Below are positions 1 to 6,509 of a stretch of DNA of 21,544 bases, in pieces. A model generated the notes under the pieces. The model saw nothing but the letters and a program-made list of their open reading frames with translations, was not told the DNA's origin and searched no databases. Both the position numbers and the translations under genes were made by a program. The stretch lies in assembly GCA_050999155.1 (NCBI GenBank), contig JBPCPM010000013.1:1-21544 (forward strand), read 5' to 3'. The stretch is from JBPCPM01 sp050999155. GTDB lineage: Bacteria > Actinomycetota > Thermoleophilia > Solirubrobacterales > 70-9. Every line of letters starts with the position of its first letter. Position 1 is the stretch's first letter.

Positions 1-2
1 CG

Positions 3-407
3 AACATCCTCGTGGACGAGCAGGGCACCGCGTACATCACCGACTTCGGCCTGGCGAAGGACACCCAGGGCAGCCTGCTCACCAAGCCCGGCCAGGCGCT
101 CGGCTCGCTCGACTACATGTCGCCCGAACAGATCCGCAGCGAGGAGATCTCAGCCGCGGCGGACGTCTACGGACTGGCGTGCGTGATGTACGAATGCCTC
201 TGCGGCGCGCCCCCCTTCTCCGACCGCCAGGGCATGCGCGTGCTTTGGGCCCACCTGCAGGATCCGCCGACCGACCCGGTGGAGCGCCGCGCGGACCTGC
301 CCGCCGGAGTGGGAGTGGCAATCGTGCGCGCTCTGGGCAAGGACGCCGGCGAGCGCCAGCAGTCCGCAGGGGAGTTCGCTCGCGAGCTCCGCTCCGCCGC
401 CGGCTGA
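3..407 (+). CDS. Ser/Thr protein kinase, C-terminal part (copy A, cut by window edge)
   Basis: This is the C-lobe of a Hanks-type serine/threonine protein kinase. The first codon is the Asn that follows the catalytic loop in this family. The Mg-binding DFG lies in ITDFGLAK about 14 residues in, followed by the activation segment, YMSPEQ (the APE position), and the helix-F region with AADVYGLACVMYECLCGAPPF. The protein stops soon after the kinase fold (LRSAAG), so this copy shows no transmembrane or sensor domain. The catalytic loop and N-lobe lie outside the window, so intactness cannot be judged. It is very close to kinase copy B at 1332-1945, with the same DTQGSLLTKPGQALGSLDYM activation segment, and shares a 48-bp stretch with kinase remnant C at 11.9 kb. 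No FHA gene follows it; a broken Clp_N gene does. Confidence 0.9.
   Translation, partial: NILVDEQGTAYITDFGLAKDTQGSLLTKPGQALGSLDYMSPEQIRSEEISAAADVYGLACVMYECLCGAPPFSDRQGMRVLWAHLQDPPTDPVERRADLPAGVGVAIVRALGKDAGERQQSAGEFARELRSAAG
221..268 (+). repeat. 48-bp direct repeat, left copy (kinase copy A)
   Basis: Read by eye, this 48-bp stretch matches 11895-11942 on the same strand with one mismatch (T at 245 against G). It encodes the DRQGMRVLWAHLQDPP part of the kinase. A 30-bp core (gtgctgtgggcc...) recurs at 1782-1811 in kinase copy B, where it matches the right copy exactly. The two outer copies bracket the whole polyketide cluster. Confidence 0.85.
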
Positions 408-508
408 GGGCGTGGTCGACCGCAGGGACCTCGTCTCGCGCAACTGCGAACGCATCCGTCGTCGGTAGGTAGCCCGGGCGGCGCGTCTGGCTGATCGCCG
501 CCGTCCAG

Positions 509-889
509 ATGTTTGAGCGCTTCACACTTGGTTGAGCGCTTCACACTTGGGGCCCGGCAGGTCGTCGTCCTCGCGCGGGAGGAGGCCTGCCTTCTCAAGC
601 ACGACTGGGTCGACACCGAGCACATCCTGCTCGGTGTCCTGCGTGAAGCAGAGGGGCTGGGCGCGCGCATGCTTCAGTCACTCGACATCACCCTGGAGCG
701 CACGAGGGCGCAGGTGGTGCAAGTCTTCGGCGAGGGCGAGTAGGCCAGTCCCGATCAGCTGCCGTCACACCCCGAGCCAAGAAGGTGCTCGACCTCGGAA
801 CGCAGGAGGCCGACGCGCTCGACGACGCCCAGATCGCCTCGCACCATCTCCTGCTTGGGCTTCTGCGCGAGGGTGAAGGCCTGGTATAG
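509..889 (+). pseudogene. ClpC-type Clp_N repeat protein, frameshifted
   Basis: This is a remnant of a protein with two Clp N-terminal (substrate/adaptor-binding) repeats, like the start of ClpC or the small stand-alone Clp_N proteins. ATG at 509 gives MFERFTLG and then a stop, caused by a 19-bp tandem duplication. After the second repeat unit the frame reads ERFTLGARQVVVLAREEA, then TEHILLGVLREAEGLGARML, ending at a stop at 741-743. The second repeat continues in another frame (-1) from about 740: TPRAKKVLDLGTQEADAL, then HHLLLGLLREGEGLV and a stop at 887-889. There are thus two frameshifts and a truncation. No AAA+ domain follows. A TTG at 513 would give a 76-residue single-repeat peptide, which might still be made. 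I see nothing coding in 890-1072. Confidence 0.8.
513..550 (+). repeat. 19-bp perfect tandem duplication
   Basis: The unit ttgagcgcttcacacttgg occurs at 513-531 and again, identically, at 532-550. Removing one unit restores MFERFTLGARQVV from the ATG at 509, the expected start of a Clp_N domain, so the duplication is the lesion. Confidence 0.95.
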
Positions 890-1072
890 GTTCAGCAGCG
901 GCGCGTCGGAACCGAACGACGCCTGGATCTGCGGCGGGTGTCTCGACCGTTTCCAAGGCAGCCGCGTGCGGCGGCCGAACCCGCCTGACCCCGGCCCGAA
1001 CGCGAACTCGGGCATCTGACCAAAGTGCTGCTCGCCTCCATTCAGGGCGCCGGTCAGTTGATGGCCAGCACG

Positions 1073-1326
1073 GTCCCGGAGGCGCAGCTCGGCCACGCGC
1101 CGAGCTTCCTGCTCGAGGTCCGTGCTTGCGATCCGCGCGAGCTTCTCGACTGTGATCTCTGCGTTAGTGCCCTTTGCCTTCACTCGCCAGAGGCCCGCGA
1201 GCCTGCCGTCCTTGAGCACGGCGCCGGGGCTCGCGACGGGCCGGACAGCCGCTTGCGCAGCTCTGGGTCGGGCGCGAGAAGCCGCCGGTTCGGCTTCTGC
1301 AGGTAGGGGTCGCCGGGTGAGATCAG
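1073..1326 (-). pseudogene. Winged-helix DNA-binding domain (HTH_42/AlkZ-like) C-terminal remnant
   Basis: Reading leftward from 1326, one frame gives SPGDPYLQKPNRRLLAPDPE followed by LRKRLSG. After a frameshift near 1230-1242 a second frame gives SPGAVLKDGRLAGLWRVKAK and then ITVEKLARIAS...LEQEARRVAELR. The pattern of DPYLQ, then a leucine-rich DPxLRKRL, then PGAVLxDGRxAGxWR resembles the C-terminal part of winged-helix DNA-binding (HTH_42, AlkZ-like glycosylase) proteins. The assignment rests on remembered family patterns. The 5' part is absent: homology ends where kinase copy B begins, so this is a recombination junction. It has no start codon and is not expected to be expressed. Confidence 0.6.
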
Positions 1327-1331
1327 GCGGG

Positions 1332-1945
1332 TTGCACCCGCACGTGGTGCCGGTGCTCGACACGGGCGAGCACGAGGGCTTCCCCTACCTCGCGCAGCGT
1401 GTCATCTCCGGCGGCAACCTGGCCGAGCGGATCGAGAAGCAGGGACAGCTCGAGGTGGCCGCGGTCGGGGTGTGCGAGCAGGTGGCCTCGGGACTCGACG
1501 CTCTGCACGCCGAGGGGCTCTTTCACCGCGACATCAAGCCGGCGAACATCCTCGTCGACGAGGCGAGCACGGTCTACATCACCGACTTCGGCCTTGCCAA
1601 GGACACCCAGGGCAGCCTGTTGACCAAGCCCGGCCAGGCCCTGGGGTCGCTCGACTACATGGCCCCCGAGCAGATCCGCAGCGAGGAGATAACCTCGGCG
1701 GCCGACGTCTACGGCCTCGGGTGCGTGATGTACGAGTGCCTGTGCGGCGCACCGCCGTTCGCCGAGAGGCAAGGAATGCGGGTGCTGTGGGCCCACCTGC
1801 AGGATCCGCCCCTGAACCCCTCGGCAAGCGGCCCGACGTGCCGGCCGAGGCCACCACCGCCATCCTGAAGGCGCTCGAGAAGGACCCGGCCGATCGGCCG
1901 CAGTCCGCAGAGTTCGCCGGGCAGCTCCGCAAGGCCTGCGGCTGA
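1332..1945 (+). pseudogene. Ser/Thr protein kinase (copy B), 5'-truncated and frameshifted
   Basis: Homology begins with LHPHVVPVLDTGEHEGFPYL, the middle of the N-lobe. The glycine-rich loop and ATP-binding lysine are missing. The catalytic loop HRDIKPAN (from 1524) and DFG (from 1584) are intact, with YMAPEQ and AADVYGLGCVMYECLCGAPP after them. After LQDPPLNPS the frame breaks near 1822-1825: a one-base deletion moves the true 3' end to another frame, which reads KRPDVPAEATTAILKALEKD...PQSAEFAGQLRKACG and stops at 1943-1945. The stop abuts the stop codon of the FHA gene (1946-1948) on the other strand. With no N-lobe and a broken C-lobe, an active kinase is unlikely. Confidence 0.88.
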
Positions 1946-2578
<633 letters not shown>

Positions 2579-2627
2579 CGTCGCACCCTAGCGAAGACCA
2601 GCGTTCCGGTGCTCGCGCGCCACCGGG

Positions 2628-2656
2628 TTGACTTGGCCGGCGGCCTGCGTGAGAAT
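2628..2656 (+). promoter_or_regulatory. Candidate sigma70-type promoter for acpS
   Basis: A -35 TTGACT (2628-2633), 17-bp spacer and -10 GAGAAT (2651-2656) lie in the gap between the divergent FHA and acpS genes. The predicted transcription start is near 2663. Support is by consensus only. Confidence 0.45.
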
Positions 2657-2709
2657 CGCCCCCCTTGCGAGCTGGCCCGAGCCCTGCAAACGGCGGCGTC
2701 CTGGCCGGA

Positions 2710-3132
2710 GTGCGCTTTCGGACCGGCGTCGATCTGGTAGAAGTCGAGCGCGTCGAGCGACTGATCGAGAAGCACGCCCGCGCTGCGGAGTCGCTGTTCA
2801 CCCCACGTGAACTCGAGTACTGTCGGGGGCGGGCGCGCTGCTACGAGCACATGGCGGCCCGATTCGCGGCCAAGGAGGCGGTGCTGAAGGCCTTCGGGAC
2901 TGGCCTCCGCGAGCGAATGCACTGGACAGACGTGGAGATTGTGAACGAGGCGGACAGCGGGCGTCCCTCGGTCCGCCTGGGCGGCGCGGTGGCGTCCTTC
3001 GCGAAGCGACACGGGCTGAAGGAGATCGACGTCTCGCTCGCACACACCAAGGGGCTGGCGCTGGCCCAGGTGGTCAGCGTGTGGGAAGGGGATTCGCCCG
3101 ATTCGCCCTACGCGGGGGCGTCCCAGCTGTAG
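2710..3132 (+). CDS. acpS: Holo-[acyl-carrier-protein] synthase
   Basis: A 4'-phosphopantetheinyl transferase of the AcpS family. It moves the phosphopantetheine arm of CoA onto the conserved serine of an ACP, presumably the one at 6243-6497. GVDLVEVERVERL at the N-terminus carries the Mg-binding Asp (D8), and RFAAKEAVLKAFGTG (about 51-65) carries the Glu and Lys of the second motif. From GTG 2710 the protein is 140 residues, slightly longer than usual because of a C-terminal tail (EGDSPDSPYAGASQL). I chose GTG 2710 because it puts the first Asp at residue 8, as in the family. TTG 2665, in frame and close to the predicted transcription start, would add 15 residues. The 3' end overlaps the convergent TcmI-type cyclase gene by 25 bp (3108-3132). 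Confidence 0.9.
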   Translation: MRFRTGVDLVEVERVERLIEKHARAAESLFTPRELEYCRGRARCYEHMAARFAAKEAVLKAFGTGLRERMHWTDVEIVNEADSGRPSVRLGGAVASFAKRHGLKEIDVSLAHTKGLALAQVVSVWEGDSPDSPYAGASQL

Positions 3133-3437
3133 AACGCGCGCGCCTGCGCGTCTTTTGGGGACTTCCACGTCTCCGGGTTGTACGGCGTGATGTAGTCATC
3201 GAGCCTGCGGCTGATCTCCTGGAAGAGCGGATGATCGCGCACGTTGTCCACGGCCTCCGCGAACTCGTCGTCGAGCTCGACGAGGTGGACGTAGAGATCG
3301 TCGAGAATGAACAGACTACGGTGCCTTACTCCCGCGAGCTTGGGAAGCTCGCTTTCATCGGACTCGGCGAAGATCTTTGCAACCTCGTCCTCAGAGCCGG
3401 GCTTGATCTTTGCGACGATTACACCGCGTTTGACCAT
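3108..3437 (-). CDS. TcmI-type polyketide cyclase
   Basis: A 109-residue protein of the TcmI family (ferredoxin-like alpha/beta dimers) that closes late rings of aromatic polyketides. Family features are the start MVKRGVIVAKIKPGSEDEVA, then FAESDESELPKLAGVRHRSL, then DDLYVHLVE, DHPLFQEI and ITPYNPETWKSPKDAQARAF. The start is fixed by ATG 3437 preceded by a strong AGGAGG six bases upstream. Its length matches the family. It lies on the same strand as the PKS operon but is separated from it by fabD and a dehydrogenase pseudogene, so it must have its own transcript. A possible -10 TATGGT lies upstream (3467-3472, reverse strand), without a clear -35. The stop lies inside the 3' end of acpS. Confidence 0.88.
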   Translation of the reverse strand: MVKRGVIVAKIKPGSEDEVAKIFAESDESELPKLAGVRHRSLFILDDLYVHLVELDDEFAEAVDNVRDHPLFQEISRRLDDYITPYNPETWKSPKDAQARAFYSWDAPA

Positions 3438-3533
3438 CACGTACCTCCTCTCGCCAGTGGGGCGCGACCATACCCGATCGAGGGCGTGCGCGCGATTCCC
3501 CGGCGGCCGCCGCACATCCATCGGTCCGGCGCC

Positions 3534-3563
3534 TTGACAGGGCCCCCGACGACAAGTCATATT
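3534..3563 (+). promoter_or_regulatory. Promoter of fabD
   Basis: A perfect -35 TTGACA (3534-3539), 18-bp spacer and -10 CATATT (3558-3563). Transcription would begin around 3570, only a few bases before the TTG start at 3573, so the message is probably leaderless or nearly so. No ribosome-binding site is seen upstream of the TTG. Confidence 0.65.
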
Positions 3564-3572
3564 GCGCACTGC

Positions 3573-4520
3573 TTGAACAAGCTCGCATTCTTCTACCCGG
3601 GGCAGGGCTCCCAGAAGGTCGGTATGGGAACCGAGCTTCTCGAGAGCGAGCCGGAGCTGTTTGACCGCTACATGTCGGCGGCATCCGAGGCTTCGGGCCT
3701 TCCGATCCGCGAGCTGTGTCTCGAGGGGCCGATGGAGAAGCTCACGGAGACCCACGCCGCCCAACCGGCTTTGTTCGCCCTCTCCCTGGCGATCACCGAG
3801 GCCGCTCGATCCGCCGGCCTGCGACCCGACTTCGTGGCCGGGCACAGCCTTGGAGAGTACACGGCGGCCGTCGCTTGCGGGGCGCTCGAAACCGACGCCG
3901 GGATGCGGCTGGTATCGGAACGCGGCCGTCTGATGCATGGCATCCAGTCCGAGAGCCCGGGTGCGATGGCCGCGATCATCGGGCTCGACGCGGAGCGAGT
4001 CGAAGAGCTCTGCGAGCAGGCCTCGGAGGCCGGGATCGTGGCCCCGGCGAACCTGAACTCGTCGAGCCAGGTCGTCGTCTCCGGGGAGGAGGCGGGTGTG
4101 GCGCGGCTGGTCGAGCTGGCCAAGGAGGCCGGAGCCGCAAAGGCGGTTCCCCTGCCCGTGGGGGCTGCCTTTCACAGCGAGCTGATGGAGCCCGTCCAGG
4201 CGCGCCTCGACGAGGTTACGGCCACACTGGAGTGGAGCGACGCCGAGGTGCCGCTCGCGGCGAACTTCTCGGGAGAGCTCGTGAGCGAGGGCGAGGACAT
4301 CCGCCGGGCGCTGATTGCCCAGATCGCCAGCCCGGTCCTCTGGCTCGATTGCGTGAGGACCTTGAGCGGGGCCGGTTGCACGACGGTCCTGGAGCTCGGT
4401 CCGGGGCGCATCCTCTCCGGGCTGACCAGGCAGATCGACTCCGGCCTCGAAACCGCCACGGCGGATTCGCCCGCGGCCCTGCAGGAGTTCGCCGAGAAGC
4501 ACCCCGACTTCGTGGTCTAG
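3573..4520 (+). CDS. fabD: Malonyl-CoA:ACP transacylase
   Basis: A 315-residue malonyl-CoA:ACP transacylase that loads malonyl extender units onto ACP. The full set of family motifs is present: YPGQGSQ (8-13), GHSLGEY (90-96) with nucleophile S92, the Arg that holds the malonyl carboxylate in RGRLM (R117), GAMAAIIG (130-137), and the catalytic His in GAAFHSELM (H201). Length is normal. The start TTG 3573 gives NKLAFFYPGQGSQ, matching the usual N-terminus; longer in-frame extensions upstream have no family similarity. Most type II PKS clusters borrow this enzyme from fatty-acid synthesis, so its position between the cyclase and the PKS operon is notable. It could equally be the cell's only fabD. 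Its stop overlaps that of the convergent dehydrogenase pseudogene in a shared CTAG (4517-4520). Confidence 0.94.
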   Translation: MNKLAFFYPGQGSQKVGMGTELLESEPELFDRYMSAASEASGLPIRELCLEGPMEKLTETHAAQPALFALSLAITEAARSAGLRPDFVAGHSLGEYTAAVACGALETDAGMRLVSERGRLMHGIQSESPGAMAAIIGLDAERVEELCEQASEAGIVAPANLNSSSQVVVSGEEAGVARLVELAKEAGAAKAVPLPVGAAFHSELMEPVQARLDEVTATLEWSDAEVPLAANFSGELVSEGEDIRRALIAQIASPVLWLDCVRTLSGAGCTTVLELGPGRILSGLTRQIDSGLETATADSPAALQEFAEKHPDFVV

Positions 4521-5454
4521 AGACCGGACTTGGGGGCGCCGTCGCCGGACGGGGCCGGCCACGGGTAGGCGTCCATCCCCGCCATCCGCTCCATAACGCG
4601 ACGACCGTCGCCACGTCGAGGTCTCCGAGGCCTTGCTGCTGGGCGGCCGTGAGGGTCGCGTAGGCGCTCTCCGCGCCAGGCATGGGCACGCTGAGCCCCT
4701 GGCTCTCGGCCAGTACGAGCATCATGTCCTTTCACATCAGCGAGAGCCTGAAGGCCGCCTTCTCGCTGGCCGATGAAGTTGCAGCGGAAGTTCATCACCG
4801 GGGAGCTGTAGCCGCTGCCCTGGATCATGTTCAGGATGTCCTCCCGGCGCAGCCCGGCACGCTCCCCGAAGACGATCGCCTCGGCCAGAGCCGGCATCTG
4901 CACGCCCATGAGCATGTTGAGAACGAGCTTCATGGTCGCACCCATGCCGTTGGGGCCGAGGTAAGTCACCTCCTTGCCGATCTTCCCGAGGATCCCCTCC
5001 AACGCGTGGAAGTCCGGCTCATCCGCGCCCACCATGACCCTCAGCTCGCCGCTGCGGGCGTGCATCGGTGCCCCGTAGACGCACGCGTCCAGCGCCCTAT
5101 GGCCTGACTGCGGCGCTATCTCTGCCAGCTCCCGCGCGAAGCCGGGAGGGATGGTGCTCATGTCCACGATGTAGGCGCCCTCGGGCAGAGCCGCGGCGGC
5201 GCCGTCGTCGCCGAACAACACCGCACGGACGGCATCCTGGTTCGCGAGGCTCAGCATGAGGACCTGAGCGCCCGCCGCGGCGTCCGCCGGCGAGTCGGCC
5301 ACGCGGGCCCCGAGCTCGGCGACCGGCTCAGCCTTCTCGCGCGTGCGGTTGTAAACCGCCAGGTCGTATCCCGAAATCCCGACTCTGCCAGCCGGCAGGC
5401 CATCCCGGCTCCCATGTTTCCAAGGCCGATGAAGCCGATCCGCTGCTCGCCTAT
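4517..5454 (-). pseudogene. 3-hydroxyisobutyrate-dehydrogenase-like protein, multiply broken
   Basis: A degraded copy of the NAD-binding beta-hydroxyacid dehydrogenase that is intact at 17331-18257. The N-terminus GFIGLGNMGAGMACRLAESG is followed by a frameshift made by an 8-bp near-perfect tandem duplication (5367-5382), after which YDLAVYNRT resumes in a new frame. DACVYGAPMHA, GPNGMGATMKLVLN and GSGYSSPVMNFRC follow. A second shift lies at about 4762-4790. An in-frame TGA (4732-4734) sits where the paralog has Arg before KDMMLV (probably CGA to TGA). A third shift lies near 4596-4601. The position of the start codon holds ATA (5454-5452) behind a good AAGGAG, suggesting a lost ATG. It would have been the last gene of the PKS operon, 13 bp after the ABM gene. 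Confidence 0.9.
5367..5382 (-). repeat. 8-bp near-perfect tandem duplication in the dehydrogenase pseudogene
   Basis: On the coding strand the units are tcgggatt (5382-5375) and tcgggata (5374-5367), 7 of 8 identical. Removing one unit restores ESGYDLAVYNRT, matching the intact paralog's ESGYDVTAYNRT, so this insertion is the first frameshift. Confidence 0.8.
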
Positions 5455-5467
5455 TGCTGCTCCTTTT

Positions 5468-5770
5468 CTAGTGGCCGGTCTCCTGCTGAACGTCAAACTT
5501 GAGCGAGCGAGCCTCCGCGAAGCAGTCGCGCATCGGCTTCACCAGCTCGCGGTGCTCCTCTTTGCGCTCCCATTCAAGGAAATGGTCGAGGGTCTCCCAC
5601 TCGCTCGTGATCAGCCAGCTCTCGGGGTCCTCCGGCGACTGGCAGACCTGATCGACGAGGTGCCCGGGCACACCCTCGGCCACGAGGTGACGAATGCCCT
5701 GGTAGGCCTCCAGGAACTGCTCCTCTGTGCCCGGCTTGAGCTTGATCAGGAAGACGACCCGCCCCTTCAC
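5468..5770 (-). CDS. ABM-fold monooxygenase/polyketide cyclase
   Basis: A 100-residue protein of the antibiotic biosynthesis monooxygenase (dimeric alpha/beta barrel) type. Visible features are the first strand VVFLIKLKPGTEEQFLEAY, the middle SWLITSEWETLDHFLEW, and RKEEHRELVKPMRDCF. Small proteins of this fold in aromatic polyketide clusters act as cofactor-free oxygenases or help cyclise the chain; which of the two applies cannot be read from the sequence. The start is GTG 5770, overlapping the TGA stop of the aromatase gene as GTGA (5770-5767), so translation is probably coupled. The stop is followed by AAGGAG and the remnant of the dehydrogenase pseudogene. Confidence 0.85.
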   Translation of the reverse strand: MKGRVVFLIKLKPGTEEQFLEAYQGIRHLVAEGVPGHLVDQVCQSPEDPESWLITSEWETLDHFLEWERKEEHRELVKPMRDCFAEARSLKFDVQQETGH

Positions 5771-6246
5771 GGGGTGCCGGCCTCTTCAGCGGCCGCCTCG
5801 AGGCGCTGCTTGATCACGCCCATCTGCTCCTTGGTGTTTCGGTTCATGTACTCCTCGGCCGTGTCGTTGTCGGCAGGTGCATCGGGCTTCATCGAAAAGT
5901 CCTGCACCCAGCGCATGCTGGTGCCACCCTCGACCTCCTCGAACTCCCAGTCGATGTTCATGTATTCGAAGGGCCCGGTCTCGATCCGGCGGGACCTGGA
6001 CTTGTAGTTCGCCGGGTCGGCCGTGCGCTCGGAGACCCAGGACCACACCTTCCCGTCGTACTCGGGGTCGGGATGGGTGGTGAGACGGAACTCGACCGTG
6101 TCGCCCTCCTCCTTCACGACCTCCGCCGCGGCGTACTCGCTGAACAGGTCGGGCCAGCTCTCGATGTCCATCATGCGCTCCCACACGAAATCGCGCGGAG
6201 CATTGACCACCACGGAGTTGTCGGTATGCGCTGCCACGAGCGTCAC
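5767..6246 (-). CDS. Aromatase/cyclase, TcmN/WhiE-ORFVI type (SRPBCC fold)
   Basis: A 159-residue single-domain START/SRPBCC (polyketide_cyc) protein. It is expected to bind the nascent poly-beta-ketone on the ACP and direct first-ring folding and aromatisation. Characteristic segments are HTDNSVVVNAPRDFVWE (about 7-23), DIESWPDLFSEYAAAEVV (27-44), GKVWSWVSERTADP (65-78), and GPFEYMNIDW...MRWVQDFSMKPDAP (91-124), which match the monodomain aromatases of tetracenomycin and spore-pigment clusters. The start GTG 6246 overlaps the ACP stop (GTGA), and the stop overlaps the next start in the same way. The neighbouring genes and the conserved DFSMKPDAP make this call firm; regiospecificity is unknown. 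A second SRPBCC protein at 19.2 kb is not closely similar. Confidence 0.92.
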   Translation of the reverse strand: MTLVAAHTDNSVVVNAPRDFVWERMMDIESWPDLFSEYAAAEVVKEEGDTVEFRLTTHPDPEYDGKVWSWVSERTADPANYKSRSRRIETGPFEYMNIDWEFEEVEGGTSMRWVQDFSMKPDAPADNDTAEEYMNRNTKEQMGVIKQRLEAAAEEAGTP

Positions 6247-6497
6247 TCTCCTTCCCCGAGGCGACCGTTCACGTACTCCACGGCGTTTCCCATCGTCAAC
6301 AGCGCGTCGGCGTCCTCGTCGGGAATCGTGAAGCCGTACTCCTGCTGCATGGCGAGCTGGATCTCGACGAACGCGAGCGAGTCGAGCCCCATGGACTCGA
6401 AGGTGGCATCGGGATCCTCGGGGACCTCCTCCTCCTTAAGGCCCACCCGGTCGACCAGGATGCGCTTGGCGTCCTGCACCGTGAATGTATCTGCCAT
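6243..6497 (-). CDS. Acyl carrier protein of the type II PKS
   Basis: An 84-residue acidic ACP. The phosphopantetheine attachment site is S40 in ESMGLDSLAFVEIQLAM, the classic GLDSL motif. The helix II continuation and the C-terminal FTIPDEDADALLTMGNAVEY (about 56-75) have the expected helix III/IV pattern. It carries the growing chain between KS-alpha/KS-beta and the cyclases, and would be activated by the AcpS at 2710 or a cellular equivalent. The start ATG 6497 follows a good ribosome-binding site (AGGAAGGG, five bases before), 12 bp after the patatin stop. Its stop is fused to the aromatase start (GTGA). Confidence 0.97.
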   Translation of the reverse strand: MADTFTVQDAKRILVDRVGLKEEEVPEDPDATFESMGLDSLAFVEIQLAMQQEYGFTIPDEDADALLTMGNAVEYVNGRLGEGE

Positions 6498-6509
6498 CGT
6501 TTCCCTTCC

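Noticed and set aside
2665..2709. TTG 2665 as the acpS start
   Set aside because: It would add 15 residues unlike the family; GTG 2710 places the Mg-binding Asp at the usual position. Kept only as an alternative because of the nearby promoter.
3108..4562. 484-residue reverse open frame covering the fabD region
   Set aside because: Only its last 109 codons (from ATG 3437, with AGGAGG) match a family, TcmI. The rest is antisense to fabD and is a GC-rich shadow.
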